Shown piece by piece: positions 35,604 through 43,972 of a stretch of 64,000 nucleotides of DNA (positions are counted from its first letter, which is position 1; every line of letters starts with the position of its first letter). The stretch is from JAHJQZ01 sp963676075. GTDB lineage: Bacteria > Pseudomonadota > Alphaproteobacteria > Rhizobiales > Devosiaceae. Both the position numbers and the translations under genes were made by a program. The stretch lies in NCBI GenBank assembly GCA_963676075.2, contig CAXXNZ010000013.1, forward strand, positions 124,001-188,000, given 5' to 3'. The notes beneath the pieces were generated by a model, which was not told the origin of the DNA, made no database searches, and saw only the letters and a program-made list of their open reading frames with translations.

Positions 35604-36131
35604 CTAGAGGTCGGGATTGAGCAGGTCACCGCTTGCGAGCAGGTCGTTGTAGGAATTGCCCTTCACTTCACTGATCTGCAGGAAGCACAATTCGCCATGA
35701 GCGACCCGGAAGAAAATCGTGTCGGCCAGTCCGTCGGAGGTCCGGAGCCCAAGCTGGGTTTCCGAGGCGGTCACCTTGTCCGGGGTCGGGAACACCTGCC
35801 AGGGCATCTGCCCGGCCTTGGTGGCGATATAGGGATCTTCGGGAATGAACGAGCGGGCGACGTAATTGAGCGAGGTGGCGAACGAGGCCGCGCCCTGTGC
35901 GGTCATGATGTCCTCGGGACGGGCGCCGACGATGCCCTTTTCGCCCTTGAGGGTCAGCGTGATGCCTTTGCAGGCCGTGGCGCTGGCATCGCCTGCAAGA
36001 ACGAAAGACGAGCCGTAGAGCAGTCCCCAGCGCCCCTTGATGGAATAGCCGCAATCGTCTGCGGCGGTGGCCGGACCGGCAATGACGATCATGCCGACAA
36101 CTGTCAGGGCGAGAAGGAATAGGCGGCGCAT
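35604..36131 (-). CDS. Secreted hypothetical protein
   Basis: 175 residues with a clear signal peptide (MRRLFLLALTVVGMIVIAG, cleavage near ATAADD). The mature part is beta-rich with paired cysteines (DDCGYSIKG, TACKGITLTL, GELCFLQI). I do not recognise a family. The ATG at 36131 is chosen because it begins the signal peptide; a longer frame to 36218 does not. It stands alone on the minus strand. Confidence 0.7.
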   Translation of the reverse strand: MRRLFLLALTVVGMIVIAGPATAADDCGYSIKGRWGLLYGSSFVLAGDASATACKGITLTLKGEKGIVGARPEDIMTAQGAASFATSLNYVARSFIPEDPYIATKAGQMPWQVFPTPDKVTASETQLGLRTSDGLADTIFFRVAHGELCFLQISEVKGNSYNDLLASGDLLNPDL

Positions 36132-36395
36132 TGCGGTCTCCCGGGCAGAACAGAATTGGGCCTTACGGCAGGCACGCCTCAAGACCTCACAATTCCGCCA
36201 GCAATATGGCCACGACACCGATTTGACAATCGCAAGAAGGCAAATCGTCGTGATCCCGCGCGCCGCAGCCGTCGCTTCGGTGCCGGAAGAGCCGCACGTT
36301 GGAGCCTCCGCCGACGGAACCTAACGCCACGTCCCGACTTATCCCAAAGCGGGCGTTTCGGCACGGTCGCTCCAATCGGAACGGAGATGAGTGTC

Positions 36396-36941
36396 ATGAA
36401 TTCCATCAAACTGGTCCACAGCGAAGAAGCAGACAAGAAGCAGCTGGAGCTGGCCCAGAGCGAAGGCGACGCCTATCAGCGTTCGCTCGACTACATGATC
36501 AACGAGGTCGCCCATACCGGCGCCAAGACATTGGTAAACGGCTATCTGGTGGGCATCGCCCAGGAAAAAGCAGAGGGCATGTACCATCCGATTGTCGCGG
36601 GCGATCTCGAGTGGATCGAACCCGGAGACAAGAACTGTCACCTCGAGGTGACGGTGTGCGATGCCGACGACAAGCGCTTCATCCCGGGTCTTACCGTTAT
36701 GGCTCAGCTGACCGCCGAGGATGGCGAAGTGATCGGCCCGTTCGAGGTGCCGTTTGTCTGGCATCCCGGTCTTTATCACTACGGCGCCAATGTCGAGATC
36801 CCCGGCAGCGGCAAGTACGACGTTGACGTCTCCATCGCGCCGGCGCCTTTCCCGCGCCACGACAAAATGAACGGCAAGCGCTATGCCGGGCCGGTTGAGG
36901 TCCGTTTCGAACAGGTCGACATCAAGGCCGGTCAGGACTGA
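36396..36941 (+). CDS. Conserved protein resembling the Tp34/P19 iron-transport-associated family
   Basis: 181-residue protein. The C-terminal two-thirds is an Ig-like beta domain similar to the Tp34/P19 family: LEVTVCDADDKRFIPGLTV, GLYHYGANVEIPGSGKYDVDV and IAPAPFPRHDK. Tp34/P19 proteins are periplasmic and bind iron or copper, but this one begins MNSIKLVHSEEADKKQ with no signal peptide, so its location is unclear. The ATG at 36396 has GGAG nine bases upstream; an ATG at 36387 would add three residues. It is followed 35 bp later by a CDF transporter gene, which supports a metal-related role. Confidence 0.62.
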   Translation: MNSIKLVHSEEADKKQLELAQSEGDAYQRSLDYMINEVAHTGAKTLVNGYLVGIAQEKAEGMYHPIVAGDLEWIEPGDKNCHLEVTVCDADDKRFIPGLTVMAQLTAEDGEVIGPFEVPFVWHPGLYHYGANVEIPGSGKYDVDVSIAPAPFPRHDKMNGKRYAGPVEVRFEQVDIKAGQD

Positions 36942-36976
36942 CAGTCCTTATTCCGATACAGCAGGATGAACAGCAC

Positions 36977-37930
36977 ATGGCTTCTCAAGCGGGCGGAAAG
37001 CCCATCGCCGTTTATGGCGCGATCGCATCCAATCTCGTCATAGCGGTGGCCAAATTCGGGGCCGCCTTTTTCACCGGCAGCTCAGCGATGCTGTCGGAGG
37101 CGTTCCACTCGCTGGTCGACACCGGCAATGAAGTGCTGTTGCTCTATGGCGTCCACCGCAGCCGCAAGTCTCCCGACGACACGCACCCGTTCGGCTATGG
37201 CCAGGAGCTCTATTTCTGGGGTCTGATCGTCGCCGTCCTGCTGTTTGCCATCGGGGGCGGCCTGTCGATATACGAGGGTGTTGTCCATATCCGCCAGCCG
37301 GAGCCGATCACCGAGCCGCTGTGGAATTACGTTGTCCTCGGTATTGCGCTGATCGCCGAAGGTATTTCCCTCGCCATCGCCCTCAGGGAGATGCTGCGGG
37401 AACGCAAACCCGGCGAGAACCCGTTTAAGACCTTTCAGCGCAGCAAGGACCCGTCCATCTTCGTGGTCGTCGCCGAGGACTCCGCTGCGCTCATCGGTAT
37501 CCTGATCGCGTTTGCCGGCGTTGCACTCTCGACCGCGCTTGATGCCCCGATCCTTGATGGGGTCGCCTCCTGCCTGATCGGCTTGACACTTGTCACGGTC
37601 GCTGCCTTGCTGGTCTACGAGTCGCGGGGCCTTGTCATGGGCGAAGCCGCCGACCCCGACATCGTGCGCTCGGTACGCGAAATCGCCTCGGCCGACGACG
37701 CGGTCAGGGGCGTGCCGCGGTTGCTGACAATGCAACTCGGCGCCCACCGCGTGCTGCTCAACATGGATATCCAGTTCAAGCCGGATATCTCCTCGAACGC
37801 CCTGTTTGCCGCGATCGACAGGATCAAGGGCCGTGTCCGTGACGCCCATCCGGACATCACCAATATCTTTGTTGAGGTCGAGGCCTTTCCCGAAGTGCAA
37901 GGCGGCTCGCGTCCAAAGCGCCAGAGCTAA
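36977..37930 (+). CDS. Cation diffusion facilitator (CDF) metal transporter
   Basis: 317-residue inner membrane antiporter of the CDF family, exporting a divalent metal such as Zn, Fe or Mn. Six predicted helices. The transport-site helix II has SEAFHSLVDTGNEVLLL (H-x3-D), followed by HPFGYGQELYFW, and the helix V site shows SAALIGILIAFAG. The cytoplasmic C-terminal domain contains LLNMDIQF and ends FVEVEAFP. Metal specificity cannot be read from this alone. It probably shares a transcript with the Tp34-like gene. Confidence 0.92.
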   Translation: MASQAGGKPIAVYGAIASNLVIAVAKFGAAFFTGSSAMLSEAFHSLVDTGNEVLLLYGVHRSRKSPDDTHPFGYGQELYFWGLIVAVLLFAIGGGLSIYEGVVHIRQPEPITEPLWNYVVLGIALIAEGISLAIALREMLRERKPGENPFKTFQRSKDPSIFVVVAEDSAALIGILIAFAGVALSTALDAPILDGVASCLIGLTLVTVAALLVYESRGLVMGEAADPDIVRSVREIASADDAVRGVPRLLTMQLGAHRVLLNMDIQFKPDISSNALFAAIDRIKGRVRDAHPDITNIFVEVEAFPEVQGGSRPKRQS

Positions 37931-38081
37931 CCCCTCCGCAATTCAGGTCGCCGGCCCCTTTCAGGCTGGGCGCGAGACCAACGCTGCGCCAGCTACGGCC
38001 GGGCTGCAGACGCGTGCCCGTCCGCATGGCGGATCAACGCCGGTGAAACCTATCGATGAAGGCCTCAGCCGTTAACCGTCG

Positions 38082-38107
38082 GGAACCAATCAGCATTGTC
38101 AGGCGTT
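38082..38107 (+). promoter_or_regulatory. Sigma-EcfG-type promoter (GGAAC-N17-CGTT)
   Basis: GGAAC at 38082-38086 and CGTT at 38104-38107, a match to the general stress response promoter of alphaproteobacteria. It lies 34 bp upstream of the small membrane protein gene at 38142. Confidence 0.8.
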
Positions 38108-38141
38108 TTCATACCAAGAGCACAACATGAGGGCCTAAACG

Positions 38142-38300
38142 ATGACGAACTCGATCAATCCCGACATGCGAACCGCTAATTCTCACGCCCGCGTCGCGGA
38201 CCAGCAACTTCGGCAGACGCGGCTGATGCTGGTCCATGCACTTCTGGCGTCCTCGGCCATTCTCGCAGCCGCCGCTGCTTTCCTCGTTTCGATCCCCTAG
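38142..38300 (+). CDS. Small single-helix membrane protein
   Basis: 52 residues: a polar N-terminus (MTNSINPDMRTANSHARVAD) and one C-terminal transmembrane helix (LVHALLASSAILAAAAAF). I do not recognise a family. It is supported as a gene by a sigma-EcfG-type promoter 34 bp upstream, alphaproteobacterial codon use and the DUF3309 gene 20 bp downstream. A stress-induced envelope role is inferred. Confidence 0.6.
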   Translation: MTNSINPDMRTANSHARVADQQLRQTRLMLVHALLASSAILAAAAAFLVSIP

Positions 38301-38320
38301 TCAACTCAAAGGAACCCGCC

Positions 38321-38479
38321 ATGACCATTTCAACCATTCTGATCATTTTGCTCATCCTGCTGCTCCTCGGGGCGGTTCCCGCATGGCCCTATTCGAGGGG
38401 CTGGGGTTACGGACCGTCGGGCATCCTCGGCGTCCTGTTCCTGATCGTGGTCATCCTCGCTCTGATGCGGGTCTTCTAG
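38321..38479 (+). CDS. DUF3309 family small membrane protein
   Basis: 52 residues: MTISTILIILLILLLLGAVP, then WPYSRGWGYGPSG and a second helix ILGVLFLIVVILALM. The two-helix arrangement with the conserved PAWPYSRGWGYGPSG-like centre is diagnostic of DUF3309. Ribosome binding site AAAGGAA. Probably co-transcribed with the 52-residue protein upstream from a sigma-EcfG promoter. Function unknown; members of this family are often general-stress genes. Confidence 0.85.
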   Translation: MTISTILIILLILLLLGAVPAWPYSRGWGYGPSGILGVLFLIVVILALMRVF

Positions 38480-38575
38480 ATCAGGATACCGATCTTCCGC
38501 CCCCAGCAGGAGGCAAAACTCACCTAGCCTACTAAAATAAATAGGCTTTTTCTTTTGTGATTTCAGGAATGGAAC

Positions 38576-38600
38576 GGAACCAACAGCCTTCTGGACCGTT
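38576..38600 (+). promoter_or_regulatory. Sigma-EcfG-type promoter (GGAAC-N16-CGTT)
   Basis: GGAAC at 38576-38580 and CGTT at 38597-38600, 93 bp upstream of the PRC-barrel gene. An overlapping GGAAC at 38571 is out of register. Confidence 0.82.
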
Positions 38601-38692
38601 TTTGAAATGCAAGAATACCGCGCCGGACGCTCAGCTACCAACTTCACGTCCAGCGCGGCTGTTATCTCAAAGAGACACAAGGGACACATAAC

Positions 38693-39547
38693 ATGATCCG
38701 CAAGCTACTCGCTACCACCGCGCTCGTCAGCGCTCTCACCACCGGCGCTTTTGCCCAGACCACTGCTGACCCGTCGGCCGATGGCACCGCCATCTTCAAT
38801 CGCGACATCAACGTGACGATTTCGACAAGCGACAACGGCTATTTCCAGGCCGAGAGCAGCGACATTCTCGCCTCGAACCTGCTCGGAAAGCCGATCTACA
38901 ACGGCACCTCGGACAATGCCGACCAGATCGGTGACGTCAACGACGTCGTGATGACGGCCGATGGCACCGTCAAGGCCGTTGTGGTGGGCGTCGGCGGCTT
39001 CCTCGGCATGGGTGAAAAGGAAGTCGCCGTCGACTTCTCGCGCGTCAGCTGGGCCGACATGAACGGTGAGCGCCGGCTGGTGATCAACACCACCGCCGAT
39101 GAACTCTCCGCAGCGCCGGCGTTCGATCGCTCCAAGATCGGTCCGGACCAGTCCATGGCGATGTCGAGTGGCGCAACTGTCGACCAGTCGATGACAGCCG
39201 ATCAGCCCGCCAAGGACCAGAAGGTGGTCGATTACACTACTCTCAGCGCGCAGGACGTCCTCGGCGCCCATGTCTACGATGGAAATGGCGACGATATTGG
39301 TGAGGTCTCCGACGCGCTTATGGACAAGGACGGCAAGACCATCAAGGCTTACGTCGTCGATGTTGGCGGCTTCCTCGGCATCGGTGAGAAGCCGGTGGCT
39401 CTGGCCGCGGACGCGCTGCAGGTCACCAAGGATGCGAACGGCGATCTGAACGTCCACACCAGCTTCACCAAGGACCAGCTCGAAAACGGTCCGACCTATT
39501 CTGAGGACGCCTATGCCAAGACCCCGGACCAGGTCCTGGTTCGCTAG
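38693..39547 (+). CDS. PRC-barrel domain protein, secreted
   Basis: 284 residues with a signal peptide (MIRKLLATTALVSALTTGAF, cleaved after AQ). Two PRC-barrel domains follow: one around ASNLLGKPIYNGTSDNADQIGDVNDVV and one around AQDVLGAHVYDGNGDDIGEVSDALMD, each followed by a repeated VVVGVGGFLGMGEK / VVDVGGFLGIGEK hairpin. Similar proteins in rhizobia are stress-induced and periplasmic; the function is unknown. It has its own sigma-EcfG promoter and a strong terminator. Confidence 0.9.
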   Translation: MIRKLLATTALVSALTTGAFAQTTADPSADGTAIFNRDINVTISTSDNGYFQAESSDILASNLLGKPIYNGTSDNADQIGDVNDVVMTADGTVKAVVVGVGGFLGMGEKEVAVDFSRVSWADMNGERRLVINTTADELSAAPAFDRSKIGPDQSMAMSSGATVDQSMTADQPAKDQKVVDYTTLSAQDVLGAHVYDGNGDDIGEVSDALMDKDGKTIKAYVVDVGGFLGIGEKPVALAADALQVTKDANGDLNVHTSFTKDQLENGPTYSEDAYAKTPDQVLVR

Positions 39548-39564
39548 TCCACCAACCACTGTTT

Positions 39565-39596
39565 GCGATGCCGGGGCTTGCCCCGGCATCGTTTTT
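39565..39596 (+). terminator. Rho-independent terminator of the PRC-barrel gene
   Basis: Stem CGATGCCGGGG / CCCCGGCATCG with loop CTTG, followed by TTTTT (39591-39595). Confidence 0.92.
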
Positions 39597-39680
39597 GTAT
39601 CGAATGAACGTTACGCAACGTCCGGGTCGAACAGGCCCGGGCGTATCTGGCTGTAAAGGCCCCCAACGCTAGCCCGAAGA

Positions 39681-40436
39681 TCAGATGAATGGACGGCTCG
39701 TATAAAGGGACACGTCCCAGCCGGCGATTTGCGCCAGTTCATCGACATCGCACACATGGCAGACGCGGTCGTGCCAGCGAACAAGGCCGCGGTTGGCAAG
39801 CTTGCGAAGCGTCTTGTTGGTGTGCACCAGCGAAAGCCCCAGCGTATCGGCGATGTGCTGTTGAGTGAGCGGCAGGGTAACGTCGTCCGCAACCGCCAGG
39901 CCGACGGAAATGGCGCGCGAGCCGAGATAGGCGAGCAGGTATGCCGTCCTTTCCAGCGCGGTACGGCGGCCGATGCTGAGCAGATGCTCGTCGAGCAGCA
40001 TTTCCTCGCGCGCTGCCAGCCAGGTGACATCGAATGCCAATGACGGGTGTTCGGCATAGAGCTCATGCAGCCTGTCGCGTTGGAACACGCAGAACGTTGC
40101 AGGCGTTAACGTCTCGACCGAGTGCTGCATCTCGCGCATGAGCGCGCTCTGCAACCCGATCAGATCACCCGGCAGGACATAATTGAGGATCTGGCGCCGC
40201 CCGTCCTCGAGAGTCTTGAAGCGGAAGGCCCATCCAGACAGGATGGTGAAAAGATGCGCGCTATGCGTGCCTTCCTCCACCAGGATCGTGTGCGCATCGA
40301 CATTGAGTTCGCCGGTCTTGAACGCCGACATGAACGTCTGCTCGTCCTCGGACAGCGCGCGGAAATCGGATAGGCCGGCAAGCGGGCACTGTCGACACGG
40401 CGTCTGGTACTTCACGCTGAGTTGGTCGCTGATCAT
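39681..40436 (-). CDS. Crp/Fnr family transcriptional regulator
   Basis: 251-residue regulator with an N-terminal cyclic-nucleotide-binding-like domain (about residues 30-145; YVLPGDLIGLQSALM) and a C-terminal winged helix (LPLTQQHIADTLGLSLVHTNKTLRKL). It has only two N-terminal cysteines (CRQCPL), so it lacks the full 4Fe-4S set of FNR. The recognition helix SLVHTNKTL differs from the FNR E-x2-SR pattern, so it should read another operator. It borders the general stress response genes, but no direct link is shown by sequence. Confidence 0.9.
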   Translation of the reverse strand: MISDQLSVKYQTPCRQCPLAGLSDFRALSEDEQTFMSAFKTGELNVDAHTILVEEGTHSAHLFTILSGWAFRFKTLEDGRRQILNYVLPGDLIGLQSALMREMQHSVETLTPATFCVFQRDRLHELYAEHPSLAFDVTWLAAREEMLLDEHLLSIGRRTALERTAYLLAYLGSRAISVGLAVADDVTLPLTQQHIADTLGLSLVHTNKTLRKLANRGLVRWHDRVCHVCDVDELAQIAGWDVSLYTSRPFI

Positions 40437-40579
40437 CGCAATTCACCGGACGGAACACACTCGAGACGACGAGCTCCGATCATGCCGGAGACTGCGATGA
40501 TCTATGTCTTTTTTTAGTGACAGAACAAGTGTTTTGGCCTCATGTGCGGCTGAATTTGATTTATGTGAGCCCTGTCGAA

Positions 40580-40933
40580 ATGCCGCTTTCCGGCCTGCGC
40601 GTCCTTGTTGTCGAGGACGAATTCCTGATTGCTCTCGACGCCGAACGCCTTCTCCTGGACGCGGGTGCGGAGGGCGTGACGATCTGCACGCGTCAGCAGT
40701 TCGAGGAAATTCTGGGCGGGCACAGGTTCGATGCACTTCTCGTCGACACCGGTCCCGATCGCTCGCATGTCGATTCCGATATCGAACATGCGCGCGCCGC
40801 CGGTGCGCGGATCGCCTTCACGACCTCGGACGCCGAACTCGTCTCCGGCATCGCCGGTTATGACGGCGTCCAGTTCATCTCCAAGCCCTATGACGACAGG
40901 CAGATAAGCGCTCTCATTGCGGGATTGCGTTGA
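40580..40933 (+). CDS. Stand-alone response regulator receiver domain
   Basis: 117-residue single receiver domain: LRVLVVEDEFLIALDAERLLL with the acidic pair, a candidate phospho-Asp in DALLVDTGPD, and the conserved Lys in FISKPYDD. There is no output domain. The ATG at 40580 begins at the domain; a GTG at 40517 would add 21 residues but neither has a strong ribosome binding site. Single receivers of this kind feed phosphate into PhyR-type networks in some alphaproteobacteria; that role is inferred from location only. Confidence 0.8.
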   Translation: MPLSGLRVLVVEDEFLIALDAERLLLDAGAEGVTICTRQQFEEILGGHRFDALLVDTGPDRSHVDSDIEHARAAGARIAFTTSDAELVSGIAGYDGVQFISKPYDDRQISALIAGLR

Positions 40934-41139
40934 CCGGAAGTGGCGCATGCGCGCTCAGGTCGGCCTGCATAGGCAAACCGGCCTTAAGCGCTGTCCGATC
41001 GAATTCGACCGGCGCTCGCTGGGAAACAATGTCTTGAGGTCATACGAATTCGGCGTGCCCGGCATCTTTTGACCGGTCCGGCCGGGATCTGAAGCATTTT
41101 CGCAGCCGTCTCATCCGCTCGGATGGACCGGCGCAGGCG

Positions 41140-41352
41140 TCATTTGCCCCTGTTTGCGGCCGCTTTGCTGCCATCGGTCTCGCGGGCCTTGCTTTCGGCC
41201 GTGTCCAGCTTTTGCAGCAGGTCGTTGAACTGGTCCGGAATGCTCTGTTCCCGGACGCTATCGTAATATTGACGCAGCTTTGCAGCGATCTGGGCGTCAG
41301 GTCTTTCCCCAATCAACCCACTGATCCGTGCGTCTTTTCCTGTCTTTGTCAT
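41140..41352 (-). CDS. nepR: NepR family anti-sigma factor
   Basis: About 70 residues. The core IAAKLRQYYDSVREQSIPDQF followed by NDLLQKLD is the NepR signature: two helices that clamp the sigma-EcfG factor and are titrated away by phosphorylated PhyR. The ATG at 41352 gives MTKTGKDARISGLIG; a GTG at 41367 would add five residues. It is divergent from phyR, which is usual, but no ecfG sigma gene follows it on this strand. The 205 bp downstream hold no gene. Confidence 0.9.
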   Translation of the reverse strand: MTKTGKDARISGLIGERPDAQIAAKLRQYYDSVREQSIPDQFNDLLQKLDTAESKARETDGSKAAANRGK

Positions 41353-41430
41353 GTCAGTGGTCAACACGGTTCGATCATCCTGGCTAGATTATACACGAAT
41401 TGGGTAAACGAAAAAAAGTTCCACGCGGAC

Positions 41431-41455
41431 GGAACCCTTTCGCGGCCTGGACGTT
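41431..41455 (+). promoter_or_regulatory. Sigma-EcfG-type promoter of phyR (GGAAC-N16-CGTT)
   Basis: GGAAC at 41431-41435 and CGTT at 41452-41455, 46 bp upstream of the phyR start. It implies positive feedback by the sigma factor on its own activator. Confidence 0.88.
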
Positions 41456-41500
41456 TGAACAGAGATGAGTTCTGCCATCACCATCCAGGAGATTGCATAA

Positions 41501-42295
41501 ATGTCGCTCTCGACACGTATCGCCCCGCATCTTCCCTATTTGCGTCGGTACGCCCGCGCCGTCAGCGGATCGCAGGCGTCCGGGGACGCCTATGTGGCAG
41601 CTGTTCTCGAGGCATTGATTTCCGATGTCTCGGCATTCCCCGAAGCGTCCAGCGACCGGGTTTCAGTGTATAAAATGCTCGCGGCCTTCTTTGGTTCCAC
41701 CCAGATCGACATTCCGCCGCTGGACTCGCCGTTTGCATGGGAACAGCGCGCTTTGGCCAATCTGTCATCCATGGCCCCACAGGCCCGCCAGGCCTTTCTG
41801 CTGTTGGCGGTGGAAGCCTTTTCGAACGAAGAGATCGCCGAGATCCTCGGTGTCGATGATGCCACGGTCAATGCGCTGCTCGATGAAGCCTCGCGCGAGG
41901 TGTCGCGTCAGGTTGCAACCGAGATCATGATCATCGAAGACGAACCGCTGATCGCCATGGACATCGAGCAGATGGTTCTCGACCTTGGCCACACCGTGAC
42001 CGGTATTGCACGCACCAGAAGCGAGGCTTTGGCCCTTTACGAGAGGTCAAAGCCAAAGATGGTGCTGGCCGACATTCAGCTTGCGGATGGCAGCTCGGGC
42101 ATCGATGCGGTCAATGACATTCTGAAGAGTGCAGCCATTCCGGTCATTTTCATCACCGCTTTCCCGGAACGTTTCCTGACAGGAGAGCGGCCAGAGCCGG
42201 CTTTCCTGGTCACCAAGCCCTTCAATCCCGACATGGTCAAGGCGCTCATCAGTCAGGCGCTGTTTTTCAACGACCCGATGCAAGCAGTTGCATGA
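41501..42295 (+). CDS. phyR: Response regulator PhyR (anti-anti-sigma factor)
   Basis: 264 residues. The N-terminal half is a sigma-like domain (SLSTRIAPHLPYLRRYARAV, LSSMAPQARQAFLLLAVEAFSNEEIAEIL) that mimics EcfG and binds NepR. The C-terminal half is a receiver with EDEPLIAMDIEQMV, the phospho-Asp in MVLADIQLADG and the Lys in LVTKPFNPD. It is the master switch of the general stress response in alphaproteobacteria. GGAG lies upstream of the ATG at 41501 and a sigma-EcfG promoter precedes it. Confidence 0.97.
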   Translation: MSLSTRIAPHLPYLRRYARAVSGSQASGDAYVAAVLEALISDVSAFPEASSDRVSVYKMLAAFFGSTQIDIPPLDSPFAWEQRALANLSSMAPQARQAFLLLAVEAFSNEEIAEILGVDDATVNALLDEASREVSRQVATEIMIIEDEPLIAMDIEQMVLDLGHTVTGIARTRSEALALYERSKPKMVLADIQLADGSSGIDAVNDILKSAAIPVIFITAFPERFLTGERPEPAFLVTKPFNPDMVKALISQALFFNDPMQAVA

Positions 42296-42318
42296 TAGCG
42301 GTAAATTTGTGCAGATGT

Positions 42319-42343
42319 GGAACCAATCGATCGAAAACCCGTT
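42319..42343 (+). promoter_or_regulatory. Sigma-EcfG-type promoter (GGAAC-N16-CGTT)
   Basis: GGAAC at 42319-42323 and CGTT at 42340-42343, 31 bp upstream of the DUF1328 gene. Confidence 0.85.
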
Positions 42344-42373
42344 GAGGCGAGATGGCAACAAAGGAGAACTACA

Positions 42374-42541
42374 ATGCTCTACTATGCCCTGGTCTTTCTG
42401 CTGATCGCCGTAGTCGCAGGGGTTCTCGGTTTTGGGGGACTCGCCGGCGCCTTCGCCGGCATTGCGCAGATTCTGTTCTATCTCTTCCTTATCTTCCTCG
42501 TGATATCGCTGGTCATGGGGTTGTTGCGCCGTGGTCGCTAG
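42374..42541 (+). CDS. DUF1328 family small membrane protein
   Basis: 55 residues, MLYYALVFLLIAVVAGVLGF, then GGLAGAFAGIAQILFYLFLIF and a basic tail LLRRGR: the two-helix DUF1328 (YtjA) pattern. GGAG ribosome binding site. Function unknown; in alphaproteobacteria members are commonly in the general stress regulon, which fits the promoter directly upstream. Confidence 0.9.
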   Translation: MLYYALVFLLIAVVAGVLGFGGLAGAFAGIAQILFYLFLIFLVISLVMGLLRRGR

Positions 42542-42617
42542 GCGAACACACAAGCAAGGATAACGGGCGGGCGCCGGTCAATTCCGGGGTCCGCCTTGCC
42601 TTCCGACCGGGGACTTG

Positions 42618-43652
42618 ATGGAAAAGGTTTCACTAGAGCAGAAGCTGACATGGGAACGTCCCGGTCGGGACGAAGAACGCTTCAAACGTTACCTCATCCG
42701 CGCCCTGCTGCGCTCGGGTGTCTGCGCGATACTCGAAGACGACCGTTCCAACTATCTGTTCGTTGCAAATCTGCTGGAAGCCTGGCAGCTGCCCGCGGAT
42801 GCGCTGCCGACCGATCTGTTGCTGTTCGGACCGGAACTGGCCGCGCAACTCGGTGAGCTGAAAGCGGAAGTCCGTAGCAGCGGAGAGCCCGGCCAGATCG
42901 AGGTCTGCCAGGAGCCGGACAGGTTCTACCAGTTCATCGTCGAGCCGCTCTTGTCGCCTGACGACGAAGTCGACCTGATGACGACCATCATCGAGTTGAC
43001 CGAGGAGCGTCGGCGCGAGAAGGCTCTGCGCGCCCTGCTGCGCGAGGTCAGCCACAGGTCGAAAAATCTTCTGGCAATCATCCAGTCGATCGCCGCGCAG
43101 ACGGCCCGGCATTCACAAACCATAGAGGCGTTCGTCCAGAAATTCAGGGGGCGGCTTTACTCGCTCTCCTTGTCACAGGATCTGGTCACCGATTCCCTGT
43201 GGCGAGGCGCCACGCTCGCCGATCTCGTCAACGAGCAGGTTCGGCGCTATCTGCCCGAGGCCGCCGGCAACGTTGAGCTTCACGGCGGTGGGCATCTGTT
43301 TTCGCCCAATGCAGCGTTGCACATCGGGTTGGCGTTGCATGAACTCATCATCAATGCCCTGACGCACGGCAGCCTCGCGACGTCCGGATCGGGCGTCGTC
43401 GTGTCCTGCACGACATCGCGCCAAAACGGCGAGCAGATGGTGACCTTCCTGTGGACGGAGCAACGGCAGGCCGAAGCGTCCAGGGACGAGTCAGTCGAGG
43501 GCGATGACGCGCCGCACTTCGGGCGGTCGATTCTGGAGCGCATACTTCCGGCATCGGTTTCGGGAACGGCGAGCTACACGCTGACAGCCAACGAAGTGGT
43601 TTACCGCCTGGAGTTTCCGGCGGACCTGAAAGAGGACGAGGCCGACGCGTAA
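42618..43652 (+). CDS. HWE/HisKA_2-type sensor histidine kinase, soluble
   Basis: 344 residues with no membrane segment. An N-terminal sensor region of unclear fold (about residues 1-130) precedes the dimerisation/phosphoacceptor motif REVSHRSKNLLAIIQSIAAQ, with the phospho-His in the middle. The ATPase domain has the N box HELIINALTHGSL and a C-terminal FGRSILERILPA. This class phosphorylates PhyR or single receivers in many alphaproteobacteria. Location next to phyR supports such a role here (inference). ATG at 42618; TTG at 42615 is less likely. Confidence 0.88.
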   Translation: MEKVSLEQKLTWERPGRDEERFKRYLIRALLRSGVCAILEDDRSNYLFVANLLEAWQLPADALPTDLLLFGPELAAQLGELKAEVRSSGEPGQIEVCQEPDRFYQFIVEPLLSPDDEVDLMTTIIELTEERRREKALRALLREVSHRSKNLLAIIQSIAAQTARHSQTIEAFVQKFRGRLYSLSLSQDLVTDSLWRGATLADLVNEQVRRYLPEAAGNVELHGGGHLFSPNAALHIGLALHELIINALTHGSLATSGSGVVVSCTTSRQNGEQMVTFLWTEQRQAEASRDESVEGDDAPHFGRSILERILPASVSGTASYTLTANEVVYRLEFPADLKEDEADA

Positions 43653-43972
43653 TCGACGAGCCGCCTGCACCGGCTACAAGCCGCAGACTGGGTTCAATGA
43701 CGATCCGGCTTCGCGTTGGCGCCCCGCTCGACCTCCCGCCCGGCTGTGCCCGAGCTTGTCTTGCCGATGAGGTTGTTGCGGTTCGCCTGCAAGGAACGCA
43801 GCAGATCGGACGCAGGTCCCCGGCCTGGCGGCAGCTTTGTCACTGACGAAGGCAACCAAATCGGCTGCCCGAGCGTTTCCCTTTGCCTGAACCTTATCCT
43901 GCCGGCCATACTGCACCTGCCTATCGGCAAGTTGGTCAATGCTGCTGATGAACAACACGACATGGAGCGCGC
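43653..43972. other. Intergenic region before the DUF2254 gene
   Basis: 320 bp. I see no gene, terminator or good sigma-EcfG promoter; a GGAAC at about 43796 has no CGTT at the right spacing. Short frames on both strands lack ribosome binding sites or familiar motifs. Confidence 0.6.

Noticed and set aside
41040..41312. Minus-strand 90-codon frame behind nepR considered as an ecfG fragment
   Set aside because: It overlaps nepR in another frame and has no sigma factor motifs.
43674..43958. Short minus-strand frames between the HWE kinase and DUF2254 genes
   Set aside because: No start signal, no motif, and composition like non-coding DNA.
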